In this document: piece after piece, positions 6,346 to 14,067 of the stretch
Layout: every line of letters starts with the position of its first letter
Position numbering within the stretch: the first letter of the stretch is position 1
Source of the DNA: JBBSDV01 sp038240335
GTDB taxonomy: Bacteria; Chloroflexota; Dehalococcoidia; DSTF01; JACRBR01
Length of the DNA: 15,497 nucleotides
NCBI GenBank assembly: GCA_038240335.1
Contig: JBBSDV010000065.1
Coordinates: 1-15,497 of the forward strand
Reading direction: 5' to 3'
Made by a program: the position numbers and the translations under genes
Notes under the pieces: model-generated
Seen by the model: the letters and a program-made list of their open reading frames with translations, nothing else
The model's database searches: none
What the model was told of the DNA's origin: nothing

Positions 6346-7380
6346 CTATGCGACGACCTCGCGTCCCTCGGCAGACGATCGGTACGCCGCCTCGATGATC
6401 CGCTGAACGTTGATCGTCTCTTCCTGCTTCACTAGCGGTGGCTCCTTGCCGTCGACCACGCGCAACCAGTGGGCGATCTCGCGTTCGTAGGAATTGACCT
6501 TGCGCACCTGCAGATGCTCGTCGGCGGGGATTCCCGCGTGATTGCGAAAGACGGTCGGCGGCACGGTGGTAGCCCCGGCTTCGGTACCGGCGAGGCGCAC
6601 GTTGAAGGTTTCGGCCTCGATGTGCGTCGCCCACGACGTGCGGAGCAAGAGCGTCGCGCCGTTGGCGAACTGCACGAGCGCGACGGCGAAGTCCTCAACG
6701 TCGAACTTCGCGGGGTCCCAAGCGCCGCGCATCATCTTCGCGATCTCCGGCCGCTTGCCGAACTTCGCCTCGGTCTTGGCGGAGACGCGCGTAGGTTCCG
6801 GGTTGCCCATGAGCCAAACGGCGAGATCGAGCATGTGGACGCCGACGTCGAGCAGCGCGCCGCCATGTGAGAGTTGTGACTGGTGAAAGACGCCCCACGT
6901 CGGGATGCCCATGCGGCGCAGGGCCGTCGCTTCGGCGTAGTAGATCTCACCCATCTCACCCGTGTCGACGATACGGCGAATCGCCGTCGAGCCCGCATCC
7001 CAGCGCCAGTTCTGCGCCGCCATCAGGTGGCGCTTCGCGGCTTCGGCAGCGGCGAACATCTCGCGCGCGTGGTCGACGCTCGTCGCCAGCGGCTTCTCGC
7101 AGAGGACGTGCGCGCCGGCCGCGAGGGCGAAGAGCACGGGTTCGCAATGGAGCATGTTCGGCAAGCAGACGCTGACGATGTCCGGTTGCTCCTTCTCGAT
7201 CATCTCGCGCCAATCGCTGTAGACGGTCGCGATCTCGTACTGCTTGGCGAGGATGCTCGCAGGCTCGGGGTTGATGTCGCAAATTGCGACGACGTTCGCG
7301 CCAGCGGCCTTGTACCCCGGCAGGTGGCCAACGCGCGTGATAAACCCGGCGCCGATGATCGCGATTCGCGGCTGTGCCAT
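6346..7380 (-). CDS. Gfo/Idh/MocA family oxidoreductase
   Basis: 344 residues. The N-terminal Rossmann fold begins 'RIAIIGAGFI' (5-14) and has an acidic residue ending strand 2 ('AICDIN', Asp35), indicating NAD(P) binding. The family's 'CEKPLAT' signature has catalytic Lys96. The second-domain 'GGALLDVGVHMLDL' carries His182 and Asp185, where members of this family contact substrate. The ATG at 7380 is supported by AAGGA 6 nt upstream and by the family-typical N-terminus; a frame extension to 7497 is not needed. Such enzymes oxidise or reduce sugars, inositols and related polyols. The gene follows a TIM-barrel isomerase by 26 bp, a common catabolic pairing. Exact substrate unknown. Confidence 0.93.
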   Translation of the reverse strand: MAQPRIAIIGAGFITRVGHLPGYKAAGANVVAICDINPEPASILAKQYEIATVYSDWREMIEKEQPDIVSVCLPNMLHCEPVLFALAAGAHVLCEKPLATSVDHAREMFAAAEAAKRHLMAAQNWRWDAGSTAIRRIVDTGEMGEIYYAEATALRRMGIPTWGVFHQSQLSHGGALLDVGVHMLDLAVWLMGNPEPTRVSAKTEAKFGKRPEIAKMMRGAWDPAKFDVEDFAVALVQFANGATLLLRTSWATHIEAETFNVRLAGTEAGATTVPPTVFRNHAGIPADEHLQVRKVNSYEREIAHWLRVVDGKEPPLVKQEETINVQRIIEAAYRSSAEGREVVA

Positions 7381-7406
7381 CTCTGTTCCTTCTGCCTCCC
7401 GCCGTC

Positions 7407-8201
7407 TCAGTGCCGCAATCGTTCGAGCAGGTTCTTGCAGGCGACGATCCCGTCGCGCTCCCCGAGTCGCTCGCCCTCGTACTCGATGCCGACCCACCCG
7501 CGGTAGCCGGCGTCGCCGACAATCTCCATCATCTTCGGGAAGTCGATCGTCGTCTCGTTGCCAGCCTCATCGAAGTCGTAGCACTTGGCGCTGACGGCCT
7601 TCGCGTAGGGCATCATTTTGCGCACGGCGTCGTACCGGTCGACGTTTGGCGGGATGTTGCCGAAATCGGGCAGCGTCCCGAATCGCGGATGGTTCACGGT
7701 CTTCATCAAGCGCGTGAGCCAGTCGGGATCGGACGATAGGCCCCAGTGGTTTTCGATGAGGACGTCGATCCTTGCCACGTCGGCATACTCGAGCAGTGCG
7801 GAGAAGCTCTCGGCGCAGCGACTGAGCGCGTCGGGGTCACCCTCCTGCGCACCGGTGTTGCAGCGGATCGCGTGGCAGCCGAGCACGCTGGCGATATCGA
7901 TCCACTTGTGATGAGTCTTCGCGGCGAGCAGGCGGCTCGATTTGTCGGGGCCCGACATGCTGCCCTCGCCGTCGCACATGATCAGGAGGATCTGCACTTC
8001 GGCGTCTTCAGCGCGCTTGCGCAGTTGCTTCAGGTAGGCGTACTGCGGCGAGGGGAAGAATGTGTTGACCAACTCGAGCCCGCCAATGCCAAGATCGTGC
8101 GCGAGATCAACCATCCCGAGCTGATCGATCTCCTTGGCGAAGAACATCCTGTGCATTGACCAGGCAGCGAGTGAGGTCTCAAACTTGGGTGCGTCGGGCA
8201 T
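7407..8201 (-). CDS. Sugar phosphate isomerase/epimerase-like TIM-barrel protein
   Basis: 264 residues of the xylose-isomerase-like TIM barrel (AP endonuclease 2) superfamily. Candidate metal ligands stand at strand ends: Glu150 in 'VLIENHWGLSSDP', Asp179 in 'GTLPDFGN' and Glu240 in 'GIEYEGE'; the 'SAKCYDF' strand (204-210) is also typical. The start is an ATG with GGAGG 6 nt upstream, one of the best ribosome sites in the window. It is followed after 26 bp by the Gfo/Idh/MocA gene. Isomerase plus dehydrogenase pairs of this kind often act on inositols, keto-sugars or glycosides, but the substrate is not evident and no transporter is in view. Confidence 0.9.
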   Translation of the reverse strand: MPDAPKFETSLAAWSMHRMFFAKEIDQLGMVDLAHDLGIGGLELVNTFFPSPQYAYLKQLRKRAEDAEVQILLIMCDGEGSMSGPDKSSRLLAAKTHHKWIDIASVLGCHAIRCNTGAQEGDPDALSRCAESFSALLEYADVARIDVLIENHWGLSSDPDWLTRLMKTVNHPRFGTLPDFGNIPPNVDRYDAVRKMMPYAKAVSAKCYDFDEAGNETTIDFPKMMEIVGDAGYRGWVGIEYEGERLGERDGIVACKNLLERLRH

Positions 8202-8304
8202 GCGTCGCCTCCGGATACTGCCGTTGTGATGCGCGAATCGTAATCGATGCGCCCATTACGGTCACAGAACCTCGGCAGAGTGCCTGTGCCAAGGACCGCT
8301 TCTC

Positions 8305-8679
8305 TCAAGGGCAACGGTGCGACCCAGCGGCGTAATCCGGGTCGATCTTCGGCGCGTGCCTCAAAGAGCGGCGCGCCACGCGGCGGCGCGGCTGCTCGTT
8401 GAGTCGCCGCGGGACGGCATCGCCGCGCAATTCACGTAGGGCGTCAGCAGCGATCCAACGGCCGCTGCGCGTACCGTCTCGGCGAATCGCTTTGGCCGTC
8501 TCGATCGCGGCGGTGTTGCAGTGAAGGTTGCGCTTGCCGATGTTGCGAAGCGCCCAATTCACCGCCTTCTTCACGAAGTCGCGATCGTCACCCGCCGCGC
8601 CGCGGATGGCCGAAAGGAACGCGAGGATGCGCTCGTCGGGCGCAGTTTTGTCTCGATATGCCAGGTGCTCGCCGCAGAC
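8305..8679 (-). pseudogene. 3' remnant of an AlkD-like DNA alkylation repair gene
   Basis: Reading the minus strand from about 8679 gives 'LAYRDKTAPDERILAFL', then 'FVKKAVNWALRNIGKRN' and 'RWIAADALREL', ending 'RRL' plus about 30 less typical residues before TGA. These are the hallmark C-terminal HEAT-like motifs of the AlkD-type DNA alkylation repair family, normally about 230 residues. The N-terminal half or more is missing. The frame stays open further upstream, but it runs into the thiolase hairpin (8684-8711) and the thiolase stop at 8732 and shows no family similarity there. The only plausible start is a GTG at 8574 inside a helix, with no ribosome site. Most likely a 5'-truncated, non-functional gene; a short expressed fragment cannot be excluded. 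Confidence 0.72.
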
Positions 8680-8683
8680 GCAA

Positions 8684-8711
8684 CGGAGCCCGGACGTGTG
8701 TCCGGGCTCCG
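8684..8711 (-). terminator. Strong hairpin terminator of the thiolase gene
   Basis: A perfect 12-bp inverted repeat (8684-8695 with 8700-8711, core GGAGCCCGGAC) closes a four-base loop. It lies 20 bp past the thiolase stop on the minus strand. The following 'GTTGCGTCT' is only mildly T-rich, so intrinsic termination is likely but not textbook. It is the strongest hairpin I found in the window. Confidence 0.6.
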
Positions 8712-8731
8712 ATGATTCTCGCGAGTGAGAC

Positions 8732-9883
8732 TTAGAGGCGCTCGATGATCGTTGCGGTACCGATGCCGCCGCCGCAGCACATCACCTCGTGGCCGTAGCG
8801 GCCACCGGTGCGCTCGAGCTCGTGCAACAGCGACGTCATCAGGCGCGCGCCGGTGCAGCCGAGCGGGTGGCCAAGGGCGATAGCGCCGCCGTTGACGTTG
8901 GTCTTCTTGAGGTCGAAGCCGAGCTCCTTCTCCCACGCGAGGACGACGGCCGCGAAGGCCTCGTTGATCTCAACACGGTCGATGTCTTCGAGCTTCAGGC
9001 CGGCCTTCTTGAGAACGGCGGGCGTGGCCGTAATCGGACCCGTGAGCATGAGGTGCGGGTCGGAGCCGACGACGGCCTGGGCGACGATGCGCGCCCGCGG
9101 GCGTAGACCGAGTTCCTTCGCCTTCTCGGCCGACATCATCAGGACGGCGGATGCGCCATCCGTGATCTGGCTCGAGTTCCCGGCGTGGTGGAGGCCATCC
9201 TCGCCGAACGACGGCGCCAGCGATCCGAGCTTCTCGAGCGTGCTCTCGCGGATGCCCTCGTCGACCTTGAAGATGCCTTTGACGCCCTCGTGCTCGACCT
9301 CGACGCCGAGGATCTCCTTCTCGAACTTACCGGCGTCGCGCGCGGCCTTGGCGCGGTTCTGGCTCTCGAGCGCGAACCTGTCAAGCTGCTCGCGCGTGAT
9401 CCCGTACTTGCGCGCGATGTTGTCGGCGGCAACGCCCTGGGATGTGAGATCGTACTCGGTGCGCATGTGCTCGGTGAAGGGGAAGCCCGCCACCTTGAAG
9501 TTCGAGCCCATCGGTACGCGCGACATCACCTCGACGCCGCCGCCGATGGCGATGTCGACGACGCCGGCCGAAATAAGGTTCGCGGCGAAGTGAATCGCTT
9601 GCTGGCCGGAGCCGCACTGACGGTCAACGGTGGTGCCCGGCACCTCGATCGGGAAGCCGGCTTCGAGGACGACGTTGCGGCCGATGTTCGCTGCCTGCTC
9701 GCCGACCTGCGAGACGTTACCGAAGACGACGTCGCCGACGAGCGCCGGGTCGATGCCAGCGCGGTCGACGACTTCGCGCACGACCTTCGCGCCGAGCGTG
9801 ACGGGATGAGTGCCCGACAACATGCCGTTGCGACGGCCCATTGCAGTGCGGATTGCTTCTACGATTACGACCTCTGTCGCCAA
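8732..9883 (-). CDS. Thiolase family protein (acetyl-CoA C-acyltransferase/acetyltransferase)
   Basis: 383 residues, normal thiolase length. The acyl-accepting Cys90 is in 'VDRQCGSGQQAIHFAA'. The other active-site motifs are 'NEAFAA' (307-312), His339 in 'GGAIALGHPLGCTGAR' and Cys369 in 'CCGGGIGTA'. It would cleave 3-ketoacyl-CoA with CoA in beta-oxidation or condense two acetyl-CoA; sequence alone does not separate these. The start is a TTG with a perfect AGGAGG 5 nt upstream, giving 'MATEVVIVEAIRTAMGR'; no in-frame ATG is near. It appears monocistronic, with its own promoter-like -10 and a strong hairpin after the stop. No fadB-type partner is in the window. Confidence 0.95.
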   Translation of the reverse strand: MATEVVIVEAIRTAMGRRNGMLSGTHPVTLGAKVVREVVDRAGIDPALVGDVVFGNVSQVGEQAANIGRNVVLEAGFPIEVPGTTVDRQCGSGQQAIHFAANLISAGVVDIAIGGGVEVMSRVPMGSNFKVAGFPFTEHMRTEYDLTSQGVAADNIARKYGITREQLDRFALESQNRAKAARDAGKFEKEILGVEVEHEGVKGIFKVDEGIRESTLEKLGSLAPSFGEDGLHHAGNSSQITDGASAVLMMSAEKAKELGLRPRARIVAQAVVGSDPHLMLTGPITATPAVLKKAGLKLEDIDRVEINEAFAAVVLAWEKELGFDLKKTNVNGGAIALGHPLGCTGARLMTSLLHELERTGGRYGHEVMCCGGGIGTATIIERL

Positions 9884-9922
9884 GACGACCTCCTGATGGC
9901 TGCGTGATGAAGTTTGTCCTAC

Positions 9923-9931
9923 ATTCTACCA
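9923..9931 (-). promoter_or_regulatory. Putative extended -10 promoter of the thiolase gene
   Basis: On the minus strand TGG followed directly by TAGAAT (9928-9923) fits an extended -10 (TGnTATAAT, five of six in the hexamer). It lies about 40 nt upstream of the TTG start in an unusually A+T-rich stretch. No good -35 is visible, as expected for this promoter type. The transcript would carry the AGGAGG site. Pattern-based. Confidence 0.38.
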
Positions 9932-10029
9932 CTTTTACGAATTTCTACGATCGATGCCGACAGACGATGCCGAAAACGAAGAGTGCGATACTTCATCACT
10001 CCGGCGGCTCAGGCATCCCTAACAATCGC

Positions 10030-10058
10030 TTGTCCCGAGCCGCGCGCGGGACTATCTT
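10030..10058 (+). promoter_or_regulatory. Putative promoter giving a leaderless histidine-phosphatase mRNA
   Basis: TTGTCC (10030-10035), a 17-nt spacer and TATCTT (10053-10058) form a plausible promoter. The -10 ends 6 nt before the ATG at 10065, so transcription would start on the start codon. TTGTCC is also the -35 proposed for the NuoE/NuoF-like unit. No Shine-Dalgarno is present. Confidence 0.4.
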
Positions 10059-10064
10059 GGCGGC

Positions 10065-10790
10065 ATGAACGATGCTGACCAGAATCCCGCGACCGTCCCC
10101 GCGCCGATCGACCCGATGGCATACTACTTCCAGGACTTGCTGCTGCTCAATAAGAGCGCGGCGCGGCTCTATCTGATTCGACACGGGCAATCGGGCGGGA
10201 ACGTCGCGCGGCAGGAAGGACGAGCGGCGGAATACGACCCGCCACTGACGCCGACGGGCGAGGAGCAGGCGCGCCGCCTCGGCGAGCGGATGGCGTCGTA
10301 CGGAGTCGACGCGATCTACGCAAGCCCACTGCAGCGCGCTTATAACACTGCCGCGGCGATCGCCAAGATCACGAAGCATGAGATCACCGTCATCGACGAC
10401 TTGCAGGAGATCAACGAGCCGATGAGCGGCGTGTCGATTGACCCAACGGCGCCGTTGCCGGAGGGTGTCTCGCACCGAGACATCAAGGCAAAGTTCGAGG
10501 CCGACCCGCGCTGGGACAACTTGCCGGGCACCGAGAAGAGCGCACACTTCCGTACCCGCATCGTCCGCGCGATCGACCAGATTGTTGCCGACAATCCGGC
10601 GAAGAAGGTGGCGATCGCGTGCCACGGCGGCGTCATCCAGTCATACGTCGCCGAGATCCTCGGCCTGAGCAGCGACTTTCCGTTCTATTGCTTCAATGCG
10701 TCGATCACGTCCGTGCGAGCGCAGGGCGATCGGCGGGCGCTTTGGCGACTCAACGACCTCGCCCACCTTGACGGGATGCAAATGACGTAG
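10065..10790 (+). CDS. Histidine phosphatase (phosphoglycerate mutase-like) family protein
   Basis: 241 residues. The 'LYLIRHGQSGGN' motif (35-46) supplies the phospho-accepting His40 and Arg39. 'YASPLQRAYNTAAAI' provides Arg91, an acidic residue in 'LQEINEP' is the likely proton donor, and 'IACHGGVIQSYV' carries the second His187. The spacing and short central insert fit broad-specificity phosphatases of the branch (GpmB, CobC or PhoE-like) better than true glycolytic phosphoglycerate mutase. The N-terminal 32 residues are an extra segment before the core. Start: ATG without a Shine-Dalgarno, with a -10-like hexamer 6 nt upstream. It is divergent from the thiolase gene, with a 181-bp gap that holds both promoters. 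Substrate unknown. Confidence 0.92.
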   Translation: MNDADQNPATVPAPIDPMAYYFQDLLLLNKSAARLYLIRHGQSGGNVARQEGRAAEYDPPLTPTGEEQARRLGERMASYGVDAIYASPLQRAYNTAAAIAKITKHEITVIDDLQEINEPMSGVSIDPTAPLPEGVSHRDIKAKFEADPRWDNLPGTEKSAHFRTRIVRAIDQIVADNPAKKVAIACHGGVIQSYVAEILGLSSDFPFYCFNASITSVRAQGDRRALWRLNDLAHLDGMQMT

Positions 10791-10931
10791 TCGGTAGGTT
10801 ACCGCCGCTTGCCAGTCGCCAGTTCGGACGCGTGGACACTCGCGGCGCTGCCATCGAACGAGTGGCAACGATCTCAATCGATCCGGCGCAGCGATTGCTT
10901 GAAGAACCCCTCGCGACTCTGAGTTGAGACG

Positions 10932-11759
10932 ATGACTTCAACTGCAACCGCAAAACTGAGTATCGACGTGACGCTGCTGCCGCGCGGAGGCGGGTCGCGT
11001 GTGCTCGACGTGGGTTGCGGCGACGGGCGGCACATCGTCGAGGCGGCGCGACGTGGCTGCTTCTCGGTCGGCGTCGACTACGATGCGGCTGCGCTACGGA
11101 CGGCGCGGGCTCGCGTCGACGGGCAGCGGATCGACTTCGTCGTCGCCGACGCGTCGCGGCTGCCGTTCCGCGATGGGGCCTTCGATGCCGTCATTTGCAC
11201 CGAGACGCTGGAGCATCTGCCGGACGATACAGGCGCGATCTCGGAGATCGCGCGGGTGCTGGTCGCCGGCGGCACGATGCTCGGGGCCGTGCCGTCGCAT
11301 TTCACGGAGCTGTTGTACTGGCGATTGTCGTGGGCCTACTGGCACACGCCGGGCGGCCACGTGCGCATCTACCGCCCGTCGCAGCTCGCAGCTGCGTTCG
11401 CTTGGGTCGGGCTCGAGTTCTCGTCGATGCGCTACCTCCATTTCGTCGATTCGTTGGTGTGGCTCCGCTTTTGCGTGCGAGATGCGCTGCGACCGCGGCG
11501 GGCAGCGACTCAGTTCGAAGCCGCCGTTATGCTCGCCGTCGCGGCGGAGCGACCGGTGCCGGCCTGGCGGTCGTCGCTGCGGCGGGCGCTCGCACGCTCG
11601 CGCTTCATCGCGGCGATCGACGCCGCCGGCGCGCTCGTGTGGCCCAAGAGCCTCATGTTCGTAGTGACGAAGCAGGGGTCGTTGCCGAACACGCGCATCC
11701 CGTCGATTGCCGCTGGTCAGCATGCGGTCGCCCGGCCGATTCATTCAACATCGGGATAA
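10932..11759 (+). CDS. Class I SAM-dependent methyltransferase
   Basis: 275 residues. Textbook SAM-binding features: motif I 'VLDVGCGDGRH' (24-34), acidic strand-2 end 'GVDYD' (47-51), 'VVADASRLPF' (70-79) and motif IV 'FDAVICTETLEHLPDD' (84-99), followed by 'EIARVLVAGG'. This is the UbiE/type 11 arrangement. Beyond residue 120 the C-terminal half is rich in Trp, Tyr and Arg ('LLYWRLSWAYWHTPGGHVRIYRP'), which often goes with lipid or glycan-lipid substrates, but this is only suggestive. The ATG at 10932 has no clear ribosome site. It follows the histidine phosphatase by 141 bp and precedes tldD by 72 bp in the same direction. Substrate unknown. Confidence 0.9.
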   Translation: MTSTATAKLSIDVTLLPRGGGSRVLDVGCGDGRHIVEAARRGCFSVGVDYDAAALRTARARVDGQRIDFVVADASRLPFRDGAFDAVICTETLEHLPDDTGAISEIARVLVAGGTMLGAVPSHFTELLYWRLSWAYWHTPGGHVRIYRPSQLAAAFAWVGLEFSSMRYLHFVDSLVWLRFCVRDALRPRRAATQFEAAVMLAVAAERPVPAWRSSLRRALARSRFIAAIDAAGALVWPKSLMFVVTKQGSLPNTRIPSIAAGQHAVARPIHSTSG

Positions 11760-11831
11760 TGCTGGTGCCACTCGTCGGGTGGGGGCTGCTACCATGATTG
11801 CGACGCCGATGCTCGCCCGTTCGGAGGCTTC

Positions 11832-13274
11832 TTGACTGACACCGCTCGCCTTTCGGAGGCATTCTTCAACGATCGATATAGCATCGACGCAGCCGCGGGC
11901 GCCGACCTGCTCGGCGTCGCGATGAATCGCGGCGGCGAGTACGCGGAACTGTTCTTCGAGCACCGCCAGGGGTCGAACATCACGTTCGAGCAGCAGGCGG
12001 TGAAGACGGCGAGCCGGACGACGACGCAGGGTGTCGGCGTGCGCGTGATCCAGGGCGATGCGATCGGCTATGCGTACAGCGAAGACCTGAGCCGCGATGC
12101 GATGCGGCGAGCAGCCGATACGGCGGCGCGAATCGCTTCCCGCGGTGATCGCACCGAACCCATCGACGTGATGCACTTCGAGTCGGCGAACTATTACTCG
12201 CCCGACGCGAGCACGGTCGCGGTTGCGCCGGCCGAAAAAGTCGACTTTATCCGGCGCGCCGATACCGCCGCGCGCACGTTTGACGCCAGTATCGCGCGCG
12301 TCGATGTCAACTTCATCGACGAGGTGAAGCACGTCATGATCATTACGAGCGACGGCCGCATCACCGGAGACGTCCAGCCGCTTGTGCGGTTCAACGTCTC
12401 GTGCTTGTCGGAACGCGACGGCAACCGGCAGACGGCACGCTGGGGCGGCGGCGGCCGCATGGGCATGGCCTACTTCGAGACGCACACGCCGGAGATGCTG
12501 GCGGCGGAGGCGGCGCGGCAGGCCGTCGTCCTGCAGTCGGCGATCGAGGCGCCGGCAGGCACGTTCCCCGTCGTGCTGGCGGCGGGCGACAGCGGCATCC
12601 TGCTGCACGAGGCGATCGGGCACGGCCTCGAGGCCGACTTCAACCGCAAGAAGACGAGCAACTACACGGACCAGATCGGGAATGTTGTGGCATCGGAGCT
12701 GTGCACCGTCGTCGATGACGGCACGATTCCGGACAGCCGCGGATCCCTCAATATCGATGACGAAGGCAACACGCCCGGCTACAACACGCTGATCGAAAAC
12801 GGCGTGCTGCGGGGCTACATCCAGGACCGGATGAGCACGAAGCACTTCGGTGTCGCGCCGACAGGCAACGGACGCCGGCAATCGTTCCGGCACAATCCGA
12901 TGCCCCGCATGACGAACACCTACATGCTGGCCGGCCAGTCGAACCCCGAGGACGTGATCCGGGGCGTCGATCGGGGCATCTATTGTGTCTCGTTCAGCGG
13001 CGGTCAGGTGAACATCAGCAACGGCGATTTCGTGTTCAGCGTGACGGAAGGCTATATGATCGAGGGCGGCAAAGTGACCGCACCGATTCGCAACGTCAAT
13101 CTGATCGGCAATGGCCCGGACGTGTTGCGCAAGGTGACCGCCGTCGGTAGCGATTTCGAACTGAGTGACGGACGTTGGACGTGCGGCAAGGATGGGCAAT
13201 CGGTACCCGTCGGTGTTGGCATGCCGACGGTGCTGATCAGCGGCATGACCGTCGGTGGCACGGCGATGAGCTAG
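11832..13274 (+). CDS. tldD: TldD, metalloprotease subunit
   Basis: 480 residues, full TldD length. The zinc motif HExxxH is present as His259-Glu260-x3-His264 in 'LLHEAIGHGLEADF', and the third ligand expected for this family is Cys451 in 'CGKDGQSVPVGVG'. TldD pairs with TldE/PmbA in a heterodimer that threads and cleaves unfolded peptides; in E. coli it matures microcin B17 and degrades the antitoxin CcdA. The start is a TTG with GGAGG (11823-11827) 4 nt upstream. It leads a cluster in which tldE comes three genes later, after a small membrane peptide and a PAP2 phosphatase. The natural substrate is unknown. Confidence 0.96.
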   Translation: MTDTARLSEAFFNDRYSIDAAAGADLLGVAMNRGGEYAELFFEHRQGSNITFEQQAVKTASRTTTQGVGVRVIQGDAIGYAYSEDLSRDAMRRAADTAARIASRGDRTEPIDVMHFESANYYSPDASTVAVAPAEKVDFIRRADTAARTFDASIARVDVNFIDEVKHVMIITSDGRITGDVQPLVRFNVSCLSERDGNRQTARWGGGGRMGMAYFETHTPEMLAAEAARQAVVLQSAIEAPAGTFPVVLAAGDSGILLHEAIGHGLEADFNRKKTSNYTDQIGNVVASELCTVVDDGTIPDSRGSLNIDDEGNTPGYNTLIENGVLRGYIQDRMSTKHFGVAPTGNGRRQSFRHNPMPRMTNTYMLAGQSNPEDVIRGVDRGIYCVSFSGGQVNISNGDFVFSVTEGYMIEGGKVTAPIRNVNLIGNGPDVLRKVTAVGSDFELSDGRWTCGKDGQSVPVGVGMPTVLISGMTVGGTAMS

Positions 13275-13344
13275 CGGCGGAGCTGCCGCGCGTGAGAGCG
13301 GGTTGGGCGGCGAAGGCCGCGGAGATCGAAGGAAAGGAATCGTC

Positions 13345-13446
13345 ATGAAGAAGCTGTTGTTCCTGGTCGTCCTGATTGGCGTCGGTGCGTTCGCGTTCTC
13401 GAAGTACGGCGGCGGCGCGAAGGAGGAACGCGAATTCGGCGCATAA
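13345..13446 (+). CDS. 33-residue single-span membrane peptide
   Basis: A small gene with ATG, 33 codons and TAA. AAGGA stands 6 nt before the ATG. The product has a Lys-Lys start, a hydrophobic span at residues 4-18, then a short polar Gly-rich, Lys/Glu-rich tail ending EFGA. It resembles in style the tiny 'MKKLL...' membrane peptides of Actinobacteria and Chloroflexota, though I cannot assign a family. It lies between tldD (70 bp upstream) and the BcrC-like gene (37 bp downstream), all in the same direction, so cotranscription is likely. It could be a membrane regulator or a TldD/TldE substrate; both are guesses. The same region in another frame is read through by a spurious upstream extension of the PAP2 frame. 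Confidence 0.62.
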   Translation: MKKLLFLVVLIGVGAFAFSKYGGGAKEEREFGA

Positions 13447-13483
13447 CAGCGCTTGGTTCCAACGTGACGCACGAGCCCGCCGT

Positions 13484-14056
13484 ATGAACGGCTCGCTGTT
13501 CGACGCGATCAACGACCTGGCGGGCCGCAACGGCTTCATCGACGACGTGATGAAGTTCTCGGCGCAGTACCTGGTCTACGTGATCATCGCGCTCGTCGTC
13601 GCGTCGTGGTTCGTCCGCGGAGCGAGCCGCGAGGAGACACGACTCGGCGTGTACACGGCGATCCTTGCCGCCATCGTGTCGATCGTCATCGCGAAGGTGA
13701 TCCAGCATTACTATGTGCATCCGCGGCCATTCATCACGCGCTCCGATGTAGTGCAGCTCGTCGATCATGCGCCGGATGCGTCGTTTCCGTCCGAGCACTC
13801 GACCGGTTCGTTCGCGCTGGCAGCGGGACTCGGGCTGTACCGCGCGCGTTGGGGCGTGGCGCTGCTCTCGCTCGCGGTCCTGATGTCGTTTGCGCGCGTA
13901 TTCGTCGGCATCCACTGGCCCGCCGATGTGGCGATGGGCGCGGGACTCGGCATCCTGGTCGCGCTCTTGGTGTGGTTCGCCCGGCCGATACTCGAGTGGC
14001 TGGATCGAGGCGTGCTGATGCGCTGCGTGCCGCCGCCGCTCCGCCGCTACGTCTGA
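13484..14056 (+). CDS. PAP2-family phosphatase, BcrC-like undecaprenyl-diphosphatase
   Basis: 190 residues with several hydrophobic spans (about 26-44, 56-74, 107-119, 124-142, 150-166). PAP2 motifs in order: 'VHPRPF' (78-83, Arg81), 'ASFPSEHSTG' (99-108, His105) and 'ARVFVGIHWPAD' (137-148, Arg138, nucleophile His144, Asp148). The N-terminus 'LFDAINDLAGRNGFIDDVM' and the 'DASFPS.H.TG' context closely follow BcrC. BcrC dephosphorylates undecaprenyl diphosphate outside the membrane to recycle the lipid carrier for peptidoglycan and glycan synthesis, and gives bacitracin tolerance. Start: ATG at 13484, chosen because the protein matches BcrC from its first residues; the ribosome site is poor. 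tldE follows after 11 bp, so they are surely cotranscribed. Confidence 0.9.
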   Translation: MNGSLFDAINDLAGRNGFIDDVMKFSAQYLVYVIIALVVASWFVRGASREETRLGVYTAILAAIVSIVIAKVIQHYYVHPRPFITRSDVVQLVDHAPDASFPSEHSTGSFALAAGLGLYRARWGVALLSLAVLMSFARVFVGIHWPADVAMGAGLGILVALLVWFARPILEWLDRGVLMRCVPPPLRRYV

Positions 14057-14067
14057 GACGAGGAACG

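Noticed and set aside
10792..10804. 5-bp stem (CGGTA/TACCG) after the histidine phosphatase stop
   Set aside because: Three-base loop, short stem and no T-run; likely chance.
13274..13289. 5-bp GC hairpin after the tldD stop
   Set aside because: Weak stem without a T-run, and close same-strand spacing favours cotranscription with the downstream genes.
11745..13472. 575-codon antisense ORF opposite tldD
   Set aside because: His-, Arg- and Asp-rich shadow of a G+C-rich gene; no domain recognised, whereas tldD has full family motifs.
13606..14067. 154-codon upstream extension of the tldE frame
   Set aside because: It runs across the PAP2 gene in another frame and has low-complexity Arg/Ala composition; TldE begins naturally at 14068 with a ribosome site.
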